64,000 bases of DNA from contig OX421963.1 of the NCBI GenBank assembly GCA_949128115.1, positions 80,905,635 to 80,969,634 of the forward strand, in the 5' to 3' direction. The notes beneath the pieces were generated by a model that worked only from the letters and a program-made list of their open reading frames with translations, was not told where the DNA came from and did not search any database. The DNA is from Anaspis maculata (lineage: Eukaryota > Arthropoda > Insecta > Coleoptera > Scraptiidae). Every line of letters begins with the position of its first letter. Within the stretch, counting starts at the first letter, position 1. The position numbers and the translations under genes were made by a program. Below, piece by piece: positions 44,803 to 55,540 of the stretch.

Positions 44803-46165
44803 AAAAATATTTGAAACTGTAATAAAAAATAGATTGATGCACTACTTTGAAAAAAAAACACCTTTTCAATGAAAGCCAACATGGATATCGACCTCGTCGC
44901 TCTACCACTACAACAATAATAGGAATTCTGAATGAGATCACAGAAGCGATTGACGCTAAAGAAAAAACTGAAATCACAATGTGTGATCTCAGCAAAGCAT
45001 TCGATACGGTGCAGCACGATATTTTGCTAAGAAAGTTGAACCATTATGGTGTCAGAGGACTACCTCTTCGGCTCGTTTGCTCCTACCTTACGGGCAGAGT
45101 GCAGAGAGTGAGATGGGGGGACGCATGGTCAGCGACCGACTCAATAACTTGTGGGGTACCCCAGGGCTCCATTCTCGGACCCATACTTTTCGTTGTCTAT
45201 ATGAACGATTTACCGCTGAGCACTCACCCGGAGAGTCCCATTTTCCTGTACGCCGATGATACAACCCTTACCATCAAGGGGAAAACAGAAAACGACCTGA
45301 AACAGAGACAAACCAGAGAGTTGCGGACTGTGAAGCACTGGTTTAACGCGAATAAATTAAAGATCAATGAACAAAAAACACAGAGCCTCAGATTTATCAC
45401 AAAGCCAGGTGAACCTCGGACAACTATACGAGTTCTTGGACTGCACGTCTCCAGCGACCTTTCCTGGGCAGCTCACGTCACTGAATTGAGCAGAAAACTG
45501 TCAACAGCAATTTTCACGGTTAGAAGAATGAAGCACGAAGCCACTCACCAGTGCGCAAAAACAGCCTATTATGCCAATTTCCACGGCGCTGCTTCATACT
45601 GCATACTGTTCTGGGGTATGTCGCCGGGGGCTGAGCGGGTATTTATTCTGCAAAAGAAGGCAATGAGGGCGCTGTGCGGTTTGGGATGGACTGAGACGTG
45701 CAGAGAGGTGTTCAAGACCGAGGGTGTCTTGACTATCCCGTCAATGTACATTCTCGCCTGTACAAAATTCGTTCATAATCAAAGGCACACGTTTAAACGA
45801 AATGGCGAAGACCACAACCACCACACCAGAGGCCGAAATGCACTCAAGGTCGCGTTCCACCGCACAGTAAAAACACAACAGAATCCGAGCTACTGGGGAA
45901 TCCACTTCTACAACAAGCTGCCTCCCTCAATAAAACATCTGCCTCCGGAGCGGTTTGACCGGGAAACGAGAAAGCTGCTGGTGAAGGGTTCATTCTACAG
46001 CATCAACGACTTCTTGAGGGCTGATTTAAACACTTTAATATGATATATCTGTAATGTAATGTTGTGTGAATTTTGAATTTATGTTTTTTGTTATACAGTT
46101 TTGGACATGTTGTTATGCGCCTTGACGACCAATAAAATTTATCTTATCTTATCTTATCTTATCTT
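44803..46165 (+). mobile_element. 5'-truncated LINE with (TTATC)n tail
   Basis: The insertion interrupts repeat R, whose second copy (47,361-47,376) shows the empty site. It starts inside the RT domain, carries the frame described at 44,847-46,043, and ends AATAAAATTTATC with about five TTATC units. Short A-rich sequence borders both sides (TCAAAA / TTAAAAG), compatible with a small target duplication. It was inserted by target-primed reverse transcription and is not autonomous in this form. Confidence 0.85.
44847..46043 (+). pseudogene. Reverse transcriptase, non-LTR (C-terminal ORF2, 398 codons)
   Basis: A long intact frame encodes most of the RT: ESQHGYRPRRSTTTT, MCDLSKAFDTVQHDILL (motif A with the catalytic Asp), CGVPQGSILGPILFVVYMND (motif B), FLYADDTTL (motif C, catalytic DD), LKINEQKTQSLRF, LGLHVSSDLSWAAHV, and the C-terminal FYNKLPPSIKHLP ... 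FYSINDFL typical of CR1/jockey-group elements. Upstream residues SKIFETVIKNRLMHYFEKK are in another frame, joined at a run of nine A (44,850-44,858); a one-base slip there explains the break. The first Met is not a real start. The endonuclease and ORF1 are missing, so the piece would not retrotranspose. Codons are otherwise clean, so it is young. Confidence 0.85.
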
Positions 46166-46329
46166 AAAAGAGCTGCAGCTTTGTCATGGGGTGGCACCGG
46201 AAGATGAGTCCGCCTTGATCCTCTCGTAATCTATCACCGATGAGTTCTGCCCTCCTCTAGCATGAGACTTGGCCCCCTCCATGGGTATGCCTTGTCCTCC
46301 TCTAGGTGTGTTGGGAGCAGTCGGCCCGG
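46166..46329 (+). repeat. Dispersed repeat R, first copy, right part
   Basis: GAGCTGCAGCTTTGTCATGG, then GATGAGTCCGCC and CTATCACCGATGAGTTCTG, match 47,372-47,500. The copy is cut off at about 46,329 by another LINE fragment. Confidence 0.75.
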
Positions 46330-46985
46330 GTCATTCTGAATCGTAGGGATGAGGTGTTGGAGAATTATTCATTGGTTTTATTCTCGGAGGACTTGGAGCA
46401 TCTACGCAGCGAATTTCATTGTCAGGGATTCTCGGTATGCAAACAGTGAGCCCCAGGAATACCTCTTGCTCGCGGTCCCGGTAAGGTCCCAGAGGGTTGC
46501 AGCTCAGGTCAGGTTGCACAATGAATATAACTTCAGATTTGTCATCGGAGGGAATTGTTACTCCATTAACCCAGAGATTGTCTGCACGGTCTGCAATACA
46601 TATAGATCGGAAACACTTGAACACCTCCTGTTTGGTTGTCCCCTGTACCGTGGCCTCCCGCTCTCGACCTGGCGTGACCCTGACAGCTTCTTGACATCTG
46701 CAAGAAATCTGGATTTGGTTGGTGTTAAGCAACTGTACAGTCCATTGAGCCAGATACTGAGACTACGATTGTTCGCGCTAAATGGATAAAATGTACAATA
46801 GTCCACTGTTTACAAAATTGTTCAATTTGTTGTTATTAATCGAGATGTAATATTCATTCTTGTTCTATTTTTTCCTGTTCCTTCTCTTAATTAACAATGA
46901 TTTTGATATTATGTTGATTTTTGTTCACATTGTATACCTGCCTGCCCAGGTGGAGACAATAAATTACTATTATTATTATCATCAT
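46330..46985 (+). pseudogene. LINE ORF2 C-terminal fragment with CCHC knuckle
   Basis: The frame 46,349-46,789 contains INPEIVCTVCNTYRSETLEH followed by LLFGCPLY, a C-x2-C-x8-H-x4-C knuckle near the end of ORF2 in many insect LINEs (I/R1/jockey-related), then a hydrophobic end (SQILRLRLF). After the stop there is about 180 bp of 3' UTR, AATAAATTA and an (ATT)n tail at 46,966-46,980. RT is absent, so the copy is 5'-truncated. It sits exactly between two copies of repeat R. The clade is unclear. Confidence 0.65.
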
Positions 46986-46987
46986 TC

Positions 46988-47930
46988 ATGGCGCGGTTCT
47001 CTAGAAAATTACATTCCATAAAAGCTCTGTTATGTTGTTATTACCCAGGCAACAGCCAATGTACGACACGAATTTTTACGTAACAGAATGTTATTTTTTA
47101 CAGAACAGCACTATTAAGGCCGCTCTATGAAATTACGCAACGCAGCCGCAGCCGCAACGCAGGTTTCTGATTGGCTCGCAAGCCTTTCGCGTCGTTGCGA
47201 TGGCTTTGCGGATACCTTGCGAGCCAATCAGAGACCTGCGTTGCGGCTGCGGCTGCGTTGCGGTTGCGTTGCGAATTTTCATAGAGCGGGCATTAGTCCA
47301 CTGTCGTTATCAATAAGCGCTGCCGTCTGCGTTTCTGAATCCTGCTCACATTGTGCTGGTGTTTCGTTGAAAGATCTGCAGCTTTGTCATGGGGTGGCAC
47401 TGGAAGATGAGTCCGCCTCGATCCTCTCGTAATCTATCACCGATGAGTTCTGCCCTCCTCTAGCATGAGACTTGGCCCCCTTTCATAGGTGTGCCCTGTC
47501 CTTCTCCAGGTGTTCACCCTGTGTCGATGCCTGTGGCTTTGGAAAACAGGATTCCAGACCTAGTGGAATGAGGCTAGAGTTTGGCCGGAGCCCTTACGCG
47601 TTTCTGAATTTGCCTACATGATTGTGCTGGTGTCTGCTCTCCACTTAGTCACAGTTCCCGCCTCGCCCTCCGTTGGGTATCTTTCACAGAGAAGTAATTT
47701 GTTCCCTTGGGCCCTTTGAACGATTGCGTTGTGATCACGGTGAATGGAGAGCCAGACCTGGTGGGTCAGATCTAGAAACTTACGATTCACTAAATTTTGA
47801 GAAGCGCAGAAAATTTTATAGTACTTAATTGAAATTGAAATAAAAATCACGCTTGTATAATATATAATATTAGGGTTCAGGCCCTTTCGTAGACTCGCAA
47901 TCGTAGATAATAATTGGTGAAGGATAACAG
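46988..47930 (+). repeat. Dispersed repeat R, second copy
   Basis: The most complete copy. The left part equals 44,589-44,802 plus 46,166-46,329, the right part equals 33,228-33,640. It lacks the LINE but carries the MITE at 47,117-47,291. No coding domain. TTGGGTATCTTTCACAGAGA and GACCTGGTGGGTCAGA lie in the right half. Confidence 0.7.
47117..47291. mobile_element. 175-bp hairpin MITE with ATTA duplication
   Basis: Absent from the sister repeat (44,721-44,735), so the insertion is proven by an empty site. ATTA lies on both sides (47,113-47,116 and 47,292-47,295). Inverted ends GGCCGCTCTATGAAA / GCCCGCTCTATGAAA lead into arms of GCAACGCAGCCGCAGCCGCA and GATTGGCTCGCAAG that mirror almost to the centre. 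A TTA target would suit PIF/Harbinger; the superfamily is not certain. Confidence 0.85.
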
Positions 47931-48030
47931 CCCCTTCTTTTAAGTTAATATTTTTATTCTAGCGTGCAACTGCAGTTGTTCAAATTCCCATGTTGGTTGG
48001 ATTTTCGAGTACAAAACAATGATTATTATT

Positions 48031-48232
48031 GACGCAGATGGTTAAGTCGCTGCCTGCGGCCATGGAGGCTCCGAGTCTGATTTCCGGGAAGGTCTGGCTG
48101 TTTGTCTTGTCCAATCTGCAATTTTTTTGTATATGTATCGGTTATAAGGGCAAAAACTTTTATGGTCAGTGCAGGCTGATAAGCAGGAAAACATCTATCC
48201 ATTCATTTATTATTATTATTATCGACAGATGC
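48031..48232 (+). mobile_element. tRNA-derived SINE, 5'-truncated copy
   Basis: Aligned to the copy at 48,300, it begins inside the A box (GACGCAGATGGTTAAG), keeps GCTGCCTGCGGCCATG(G/A)A, has a damaged B box (GAGTCTGATTTCC), then CTGGCTGTTTGT, AAGGGCAAAAAC and CAGTGCAGGCTGATAAG, and ends in an (ATT)n tail. Confidence 0.7.
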
Positions 48233-48299
48233 CATGAAAGGGAAATTCACCTAGAAGAACATTCGGTTTGAGTTCGCGAAACTGATAATTCTGTTGCAG

Positions 48300-48489
48300 A
48301 CGGGCCCGTGGCGCAGGTGGTTGAGTGGCTGCCTGCGGCCATGAAGGCTCCGGGTTCGATTCCCGTGAATGTCTGGCTGTTTGTGTTGTCCAATTTGCAA
48401 TTTTTCTGAGTGTATAAACTTGATAATAAGGGCAAAAACTCCTATGGCCAGTGCAGGCCGATAAGGAGGAGAACATTTTTTTTTATTTA
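48300..48489 (+). mobile_element. tRNA-derived SINE, full-length, 8-bp TSD
   Basis: TGTTGCAG stands on both sides (48,292-48,299 and 48,490-48,497). The head has a pol III A box (GTGGCGCAGGTGGTTGAGTGG region) and B box GGTTCGATTCC, with tRNA-like spacing. The body ends AGGGCAAAAACTCCTATGGC and CAGTGCAGGCCGATAAGGAG before a short T-rich tail. Not a functional tRNA, since the acceptor stem and 3' half are replaced by SINE body. Confidence 0.85.
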
Positions 48490-48497
48490 TGTTGCAG

Positions 48498-48944
48498 CTG
48501 TTGCAAGTTATTGAAGGTAGCCTGCTCATGAAATAGGAAATCTTTCAGAAGCTTGTTGTACAATAATTACCTGGACACCTGACGACGCAACGTTTAAAAA
48601 AAATTGTACAATAAATGGGGTACTTGCCAATGGAATAGATTCAGCTGGAAATACTTTTGATTGCTAGTATAAGTGATAAGGGGACTCTACTGAGAATTCC
48701 ACAAAAATCCCGTCGTTTTCTACAGAAAAAAACGAATTTGAAAAATTCCTCCTAAAAGCTTCGCGCCAGGACAGGGATTTTGAGTGGGGTTGGTCTGACT
48801 GTGTGACAATGGAATAATCAAGAATGTCAGGGATGTCACTGTGACACTGTCATTTTGAACATGCTATCGCAAAACCGGTTTCCTATCGAATTCTTTTACC
48901 GTGAGCATTTAGACAATAAAGTCGGACAAGGTTTCGAAGAAACT
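48498..48944. other. No feature recognised
   Basis: Nothing beyond short frames. Confidence 0.3.
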
Positions 48945-48952
48945 GACTCCAG

Positions 48953-50335
48953 CACTGGCGGCTCCACGGGGGGTACGACGGTACGGCCGTACCCCCTGTT
49001 GCAAATCAGGGGCGCCAGACGTCAAGCTTATAATGTTGAAAAAAAATCCACAAGTAGTACCGATGGATTAGTCTTTGTAAAAAATAATTACCGTGATAAA
49101 AACTCGCCAATGAAATTGATAATGTTACCTGTGGAAATTCGCTCTAGGCGTCGCGCGATAAAATCTTGGAACTATTCTCATAACATCTATGAAGGTGGAA
49201 AGAACTTCTACTCACAACCACCATAATGATTGTTCATTAGTGACTTTTGAAAATGTTGGAAAATAAACCATTACGAACCATCGGCCCGCGGCGCGCTCTG
49301 CAGCTACCTTGGCTCTTGTCTGTAATGAACCTCTTTCCGTCTCGGTATGTAATGTACTATTACTCACAACTATTATGGTAATTGATTCATTACATACTAT
49401 GTAAGAGGGCGGGAAGTCACTCATCACCTACTCCGCGGGAAAAAGAAGAAATGGTTGCTTCGGAAGATACATTCCAGAATAATGCATTCAACCAAACAAT
49501 GAGTAAGTAAATCCGTGTTCCTTATGAGCCAAGTTTCAGAAAAATTGATTTGCCAATTGGAAGCTATGGCAAAAAAATATTTTCTAATCTGCTGAGGGCT
49601 AGAGCCTCCAGGCTCCGCCAGAACCAAAAGTTGGTCTACGATGACTGAAGACTGACTAAATACCCTGTTGGTGATTACAGAAGAGGCAGATAGGTGTAAA
49701 ATTAGGTTTTTAGAATAGAAACGTAGAAAAAAGTTCAATTTATACTATTAAAACCAAGTGGTTGTCATGATCGTTTTTCTTTGAAAAACGCTTATGAATC
49801 AACTACATATAGGAAGTTCGAGTAAAATCATAAAGAGAATTAGGGGCGTACCCACGGGGGAGGGATGAAGGGTATAAATCCCCCCCTAAGGCTTCGACCA
49901 ATATCCCCTGACGAATTATGATTTGATTGATTGCTTGATACCTACTTGACAGGTATCATTCTGTTTCAAAAACAGAATTTAGGTTATGTTTTTTGAATAG
50001 TTTTGCACTTTTGAGTTTTGCCTGAGCCTCGAAGGGAAGAGAACAAAATGAATTAGGGAGGCTCTCCTTTTTTCTGCTTATTATTGTCAATATTATTATT
50101 ACTTTTATGCCCGAAAATTTTCGCCTGCGGCGCTAGAGTTTAGTGGCTGCGGTCGTCCAGTACAGAGACGATCTTTTAAAAATACACAAAACCTCCTCGA
50201 CCCCCCTCTCTTGTCCATAAATCTGGGTACGCCACTGGAGAGAAGCATGGGGCTCATTTTGATTGTAGCCCTTACCTTAAGAGCGCCTGGTCGGTGAACC
50301 GTACCCCCTGTTCGAAAATGCTGGAGCCGCCAGTG
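48953..50335. mobile_element. Non-autonomous hAT-like element, 1383 bp
   Basis: GACTCCAG occurs on both sides (48,945-48,952 and 50,336-50,343), a perfect 8-bp target duplication. Ends CACTGGCGGCTCCA are exact inverted repeats, followed by looser GTACGGCCGTACCCCCTGTT against GTACCCCCTGTTC. An 8-bp duplication and a CA(C/G)TGGCGG end are hAT-like. No transposase domain is visible (a 123-codon frame spans the left end but matches nothing known). A second hAT-like piece lies inside at 49,841-50,237. Confidence 0.85.
49841..50237. mobile_element. Nested hAT-like element
   Basis: Ends TAGGGGCGTACCCA (left) and, inverted, CAGTGGCGTACCCAG (right), each followed by runs of G/C (GGGGG against GGGGGG). 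The flanks share AGAGAA, suggesting a decayed 8-bp duplication. No gene. Confidence 0.55.
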
Positions 50336-50343
50336 GACTCCAG

Positions 50344-53014
50344 AAACCTCTTACAACACTGTCTCAGTCGAGATACTTTATTTCCAGGGGAAAATCTGGA
50401 GGATCACCAATATCACAGAAATAAGAGGCTGAAAATGAACAGTGAGCTTTTATAGGTTCAGCATTAGCATACAATTCCGAATAGGTAATACTTTAGAGCT
50501 ACAAGAGATCCATGTGGGGAGGACGCGATGGATCTCCAAATAAAATGTGGGGAGCAGGAACACTGATGTCCGAAATGAAGCCGAGGGTCAGCCAGGTCAG
50601 AGCACAGGTGACAAACATGCGAAAGGCTTTTAGTTAGACAGCACTGAAGACTAAAGAAAGAGACTAGTTAGGTTGAACAAGAAATGAACAAAACGAGTAG
50701 GTACTTACCGCGTAGATCAAAGCCTCGATCAAAGCAGTCAAAGGCAAAAAAGGGCACAGGAAGAAATTACGGTCGGCGGTTTGACGTTGTCAGTCAGACT
50801 TGGATCAGATTTGAAATGATACGATTTCAAAGTTTGAAAACGGCACCTTGACGACATTATATCATTGCCAACTCAACGAGGAAAAAGAGCCCTTCTATGT
50901 TCTATATCTAATATATTTGTGACGTCACAAATATATTTTTTAAACACGCATTGCGGCCGCAATTTTGGGAATTTAGGAAAAAGAAAAAATACGGGTACAT
51001 CATTTTTAACCATACTATCGATTGAGCCAATAAAAAAAAAATAGGCAAGTACCCCATTGTAAGGGCTCGGTTAGTTAGTAAGGCGGTCTGATATTTATTT
51101 ATAGGGAATAATAATTGTTTCACAGTCCTTCCACGTCAGTTCGGCGGCGAGCATCTTTGTAGGTTTTTATCAATCAATTATGGGTTCACTTAGCATGCAC
51201 AAAACAATACGGGGCGGAATCAAAAAATTGCCCTTCCTTTGGCGTTGAGGAGTTGGACGTTGTCCTCGATTATTCAGATCCTTTGACTCTAGTCGAAGTT
51301 TTTCCTTTAGTGTGTTTTCTTTTGGCAGCTTCTCAAAGTTTTAGTGGAACGTTCTTCCTTCTCAGAGTCCATTTTCTTAGTGGTTAGTTGTTTTCGATGC
51401 TTTGTACTGTAATACCATACTGTACTGTAATACTGTACTACTGTTAAGGATGAGGAACCACCATCAACCACCAACCACACCAAGAGGAACAGTAATTCTA
51501 ATGATCAGTCTCTTACCGCTTACTCACCAATTTTCCAAACTAGAACTTATAATACGTAAGCTATTATTACCGACGCACCCACACCAAAACCATAACACCA
51601 TAACACGTGCCGTCAAGGTCACGGAATAGACTATAGGCTCTATAATGGAGTTATTTTTTTCTATTTTCATAACATAAATATTTACTCTATCTTTCATTTC
51701 AGTTTAAATGCCCGGACGGTTGGATTCAATGCACCGCGCGGTGTACTTTCTTTTATATCGAGCTATTCGTCCAAGTCCATACAATTAAAAATGTTTGTTT
51801 AGCAATAATCACGCAATTATTCCGGTTGTAATTGGAATACTTAATTTGTATTTGTTTTATTCCGACTTTGGTTCTACGGATTCTTTTTTTGCCTCGAGCT
51901 AATGGGGAAGGGAAAGATCCCTGAAAATTATGAATTCGGTGAAGGGGACTTTGCAGATTCAAGAAAAGTTTCGTAATCTTTTAGCTAAATCTCACGCTGA
52001 AAATTACTGGCTTGGGCTGTTTTAACGATATGCGTTGAACGTTTATAGCATCGAACGGTAACGATTGTTCGATTAGGTTTCACTATAGAATGTGATGAGA
52101 GGGGTACCTGTATATCTTCGATTCAAGACATCGAAAAAATGCGAGCTACAAATATATATTGCTAAGCGAACGGAATTGAGTTTTTGTGCAAAAATTGGCC
52201 TTGGGGCTGAAAGCACGGTCCGGCAGAGCATAATGCCAGAATGTATCGCAAGACCAGGCAATATTCGACGACAATAAAAAAACAAGAAATTACGGTGTGT
52301 GGGATGCCTCGGAGGATATATTGCAAGTCCAAGTCCAATCTGCCGGACCACATTAACCAAGCAATTTGTAGTTAATCTTTCAATCAGATTACAATAAACA
52401 AAATAACCCTCGCTAGTATATCTCTCGCACATTATTGTATTAATAATAAACCACGGCTTTGTGTTGGTGGCTCCGAAGGCTTAGCTTATTGCTTTTCCCC
52501 AAAGGGCAATCGTTCCCTCTCTCTATCTGAAATGAACCTCAATCTGTTCCATTATCCAACATCAATTTCCCGTTAAACGTATTACCTTTCCATGAATACC
52601 TTATAGGTAAACAATACTTATACTTCAATTTGTAATTTATATAACACGCTTGTTTTCGTCGAACAGAAAATATAGTACTTCATTTTCTTTTCACTTCAGG
52701 TTTGCAAACACAAATTAAATTGGAATAGTATTTTTTCACTCCTGTCGTAAGCTAAACTGCTCTGGACCAGCCTCTATATCCGGAACAGTATACAGTGTGG
52801 CCCAGCTTCACGTATAATGTATTCTTCAGTTTGAACAAAAGTCTAAACAGTCTGAGAGTATATGTTTAATTGAATCTCACTAATTCACGTGTTGAATTTG
52901 TCTATAAGTTACTGAAGGTTTCTGAAAGATGCAGCCTTATCAAGACGGTTGGCTCAGATTCAACAAATTAGCAGAAGAAGTATGTATTTGTCTTTCTGAT
53001 TACTTCACTACTTT
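50344..53014. other. No feature recognised
   Basis: Includes TACTGTAATAC repeats near 51,405-51,440. Reading frames up to 119 codons (for example 52,073-52,432 minus) show no domain. Confidence 0.3.
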
Positions 53015-53023
53015 ATAACAGAG

Positions 53024-53851
53024 GGGACGATCCGTTGCTTAGAAAGTCCATAGCTTAGAATGTTCGTAGCTTAGAAAGTTCTTAGCTTAGAGTGGTCCAT
53101 AGTTTAGAAAGTTCACAGCTTAGAATGGTTCGTAGCTTAGAATGTTCACTGCTTAGAAAGTTCATAGCTTAGAAAATGCATAGGTTAGAATGTTCTTAGC
53201 TTAGAAGGTTCTTAGCTTAGAATGGTCCATAGCTTAGAATGGGTCGCAGCTTGGGAAATTCGCACCTCAGATTAGTTCGTAGCTTAAAATGTTGACTGCG
53301 TGGATATGTCTGTTTGAAAAGATCATATCTTCAAATGATCCGTAGCTAAAAAGTTCATAGCTTAGAATCCGATGGAAACTTGCGCGCACAGAGTGGGTAT
53401 ACTAGAAATTGAAATTCTCAAAAGTTCTCAGCAATTTGGCACACCGAGCTGTGTACATGGATGTCGTCAGGTTCAGTAGTTTTTTTTTTGTAGACCCGCA
53501 ATCGGAATACCTAGCAATGAGATTGTTTACTTTCTCAACAATTTTGCACACCAATCTGTCTAGATGAAACGTCATCTTCAGTAGTCTGGACGCTATGGAC
53601 ATTCTAAGCTACGAACCATTCTAAGCTAAGAACCTTCTAAGCTAAGAACATTCTTACCTATGAATTTTCTAAACTATGAACTTTCTAAGCTATGGACATT
53701 CTAAGCTACGAGCCATTCTAAGCTGTGAGCTTTCTAAGCTACGGACCATTCTAAGCTGAGAACTTTCTAAGCTACGGACCATTCTAAGCTAAGGATTTTC
53801 TAAGCTATGGACATTCTAAGCTATGGACTTTCTAAGCTACGTACTAGGCCC
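53024..53851. mobile_element. FB-like foldback element, 16-17-bp tandem repeats, 9-bp TSD
   Basis: ATAACAGAG lies on both sides (53,015-53,023 and 53,852-53,860). The left arm (53,033-53,300) is about sixteen tandem units of 16-17 bp built on CATAGCTTAGAA(A/T)GTT; after a gap, two more occur at about 53,338-53,368. The right arm (53,597-53,842) is about fifteen of the same units in reverse orientation (TTCTAAGCTA). The ends are GGGACG and, inverted, GGGCCT. The central loop (53,390-53,595) holds two diverged direct copies of a block including CAATTT(G)GCACACC. No gene. Long inverted repeats built from short tandem units with a 9-bp duplication match the layout known for Drosophila FB elements, without implying relatedness. 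Confidence 0.85.
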
Positions 53852-53860
53852 ATAACAGAG

Positions 53861-55150
53861 TGATTTTGTTAGATCTGGTCTATACTGCTGTACGTACACA
53901 GCAATTTTTGTTATCCAGTGGAAACTTTGGAAGACATACACCGTGTAATGTGTAATAGCATTAGAACCGAAAAACAAACGCAAAAACAAGAGCTGCAGGG
54001 CGGAAGACCTTGAGCAAGATTTCCGCTGCTCTATTCTCCATCACACACAAGCTCGATGGGCGCTTTGTTCCGGGGAAGAGGGCGAGAGAGGAAACGAGCG
54101 ACATGTGGTGATTTCGCGATGACATAATGGCTTATAATTCTGCAAAGTGGGTCATGGAGTGTAAACACTCAATGAATACACAGTACAGTACACACTACTT
54201 CCCGACCTAATATATTATGTAGATTGATCCCCCTGCTGCGAGTAGCCCTTCTCCCGCTGCCACGCATATACACATAGGTATGTGTTCGCCATTGTGTCCT
54301 CTTGCTTGCCATCATCATCATCATCATTATCATCATCATCAACATCATCGAATCCGATTATCAGAGCTCGAGTGTTTCAACAACGGTGCGCGCGGAAGGC
54401 CTTGGATTATTAAGAGGGGGCCCTTGTTTCGCTCTGGAACGGGATAATACCTAATCCTCGGAGTGTAACCCATAACGCGCCCTCGAAAGTATTTTTTGCG
54501 ATGGAGGAGGCGCGTTAGTTGCTCATTTCATGGATAATTTGTCTGAGTGCTGTTCCTGTCTGCCGCGTTAAGAAAAAGTTTCCAGTTTTCCTCGCGAAAT
54601 GTTGCGGTTACACCGCGAGCTGTATACACACGGGCGATAAATAAATTTACACTTCAGGAAGGCTATAAGGACTTTTGGTGTTGAGCTGAGGAATTCAGAA
54701 AATAAGTTACCTGGGTTGGTACTTACGAATTCGTTTTTCAACTTCTACCCAGTTTGGTTTGTATTCATAATGTATGGGTTAATCATCTTACTGCTCATTG
54801 GTCTCTCCATGTCAATGTAAGCAGATATAGACAATCAATTGGTCTATGAAATTGGCAACTTCTACAGTTTCAAGAAATAAAACGATTGGTAATAGGCACG
54901 CATAGCAAAGTATCATTAGTTATTCGTTGGTACTTTACTGAAGAGTAAGTTGCTTTCTGGCACCTTCGCCATTTATACAGGCTGGTTGCCTGACTGCGTA
55001 TTGGAAGCTCCATTCGATCAGATACAACTAAATAGTTAAAAAATTCTCTAGGCTTTGAAAAATCATGAACAAATATGTGTGCAGTGAGCTTTACAAAAAA
55101 CTTGAGCACGGCCAAAATTTTTCATCAAGACCCTTTATGTTTTCAAATGG
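53861..55150. other. No gene; ATC microsatellite
   Basis: A (CAT)n run lies at 54,312-54,351. The rest is not recognised. Confidence 0.35.
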
Positions 55151-55179
55151 TCCGCATACGTCAAAAATCAGGAAAGTGT

Positions 55180-55540
55180 CAACGCTGTTGTCAAACACTT
55201 CATATCTCTCTATCTGACTGCACTCGTCGGCAGGATCGCTCGCGAACAAGTTTGTGACATCAAAAGAGGCGAAGTGCCAGGGGACGTAGAGAGAGCTTTT
55301 TTGACGAGATAGGCGGAATCAAGTATGGAATTAGTGATGATGAAATTAGTCAGTTGTTTAATCAATTTATCTAGGGTCAAAGCTGATTTGGTGTCAAGGG
55401 AAGTCACCATAAGAAACCAATAAGCGAAAGGGGCAGGCTGGTTTGTAGATATGTGAGAGAAAGAATCTGAGTGTTGCCGGTTGGAGACGTTCAAGGCAAG
55501 GATGTTGATGTCGAGTGATAGCAAAGTGGATGAATAGGAC
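55180..55540 (-). pseudogene. Penelope-like reverse transcriptase fragment
   Basis: On the minus strand, words typical of the Penelope-like RT N-terminal part appear in order: LMVTSLDTKSALTLDKLIKQ, LTNFIITNSILDSAYLVKKA, and in another frame ASFDVTNLFASDPADECSQI. The last is motif A with its catalytic Asp (consensus SFDVTSLFTNVP). At least one frame change separates them. Downstream motifs with the AMGSPLS and YxDD boxes are not found, so this is a broken piece. The match is by word pattern only; SFDVTNLF is the strongest support. Confidence 0.55.

Noticed and set aside
48300..48370. Apparent tRNA gene (A and B boxes)
   Set aside because: There is no closing acceptor stem, the sequence continues into a repeat body, and related copies occur at 48,031 and 62,912 with target duplications; it is a SINE.
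53033..53842. Regular short repeats that could be mistaken for a CRISPR array
   Set aside because: Units of 16-17 bp follow one another without unique spacers, occur in two opposite blocks, and the setting is a eukaryotic genome; a foldback transposon explains them.
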